A DNA stretch of 5,738 bases from Oscillospiraceae bacterium. Its GTDB lineage: Bacteria > Bacillota > Clostridia > Oscillospirales > CAG-272. Positions 5,706-5,738 of the stretch are shown in pieces. Under the pieces are notes generated by a model that was not told where the DNA came from, did no database searches, and saw only the letters and a list, made by a program, of their open reading frames with translations. Both the position numbers and the translations under genes were made by a program. Within the stretch, counting starts at the first letter, position 1. The number at the start of each line of letters is the position of its first letter. The stretch is from positions 1 to 5,738 of the forward strand of contig WQSD01000093.1 in the NCBI GenBank assembly GCA_009788105.1. The letters are read 5' to 3'.

Positions 5706-5738
5706 AGTGAAAGGGCAAGAAATCGCCATAAATCAACC

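Larger units (their letters stand above)
5573..5738. other. Gene-free 3' end of window
   Basis: No supported gene lies here on either strand. The stretch holds an A-rich start (5573-5586), the two GTCATTGC palindromes and unassigned sequence between them. A frame from ATG 5623 stays open for 38 codons to the window edge, but it begins inside palindrome 1, reads through palindrome 2, has no clear ribosome binding site and matches no family I recognise. No terminator with a T-run was found after the kinase gene. Confidence 0.6.

Noticed and set aside
5573..5738. CRISPR array from the repeated GTCATTGC units
   Set aside because: There are only two copies, with an 8-base shared core and different centres. 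They are palindromic elements without the constant long repeat of a CRISPR.

Overview
The window looks like a piece of a Bacillota (Firmicutes) chromosome, most likely from a member of the Clostridia. The evidence is the uninterrupted order rimP-nusA-ylxR-ylxQ-infB, a short NusA (343 residues) that ends after the second KH domain, and an IF2 with a long, charged, Pro/Glu/Lys-rich linker. No 16S gene or other taxonomic marker is present, so nothing finer than class is claimed, and even the class is inference.

Layout: 1-233 is the 3' part of rimP (ribosome maturation factor), cut by the window edge. 267-1298 is nusA. 1291-1557 is ylxR, overlapping nusA by 8 nt. 1554-1847 is ylxQ, overlapping ylxR by 4 nt (ATGA). 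A 108-nt AT-rich gap (1848-1955) holds a short direct repeat and a small hairpin. 1956-4514 is infB (852 residues). All genes are on the + strand and read as one transcription/translation operon: RimP matures the 30S subunit, NusA modulates RNA polymerase pausing, termination and antitermination, YlxR and YlxQ are small RNA-associated proteins, and IF2 brings initiator tRNA to the ribosome.

Downstream of infB the layout departs from the usual operon, where rbfA is expected. 4515-4567 carries two back-to-back perfect hairpins followed by a ribosome binding site. 4568-5572 encodes a solitary HipA/CtkA-like kinase of 334 residues with an apparently intact catalytic core and no HipB-type antitoxin beside it in the window. 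Its 5' half is visibly AT-richer than infB, which hints at separate ancestry. The last 166 nt (5573-5738) hold no convincing gene, but contain two palindromic elements that share the core GTCATTGC and resemble dispersed intergenic palindromes.

The most interesting part is therefore the repeat-flanked kinase cassette next to the translation operon. The rest is a normal, highly conserved housekeeping block. No wholly new system can be demonstrated from this sequence alone.
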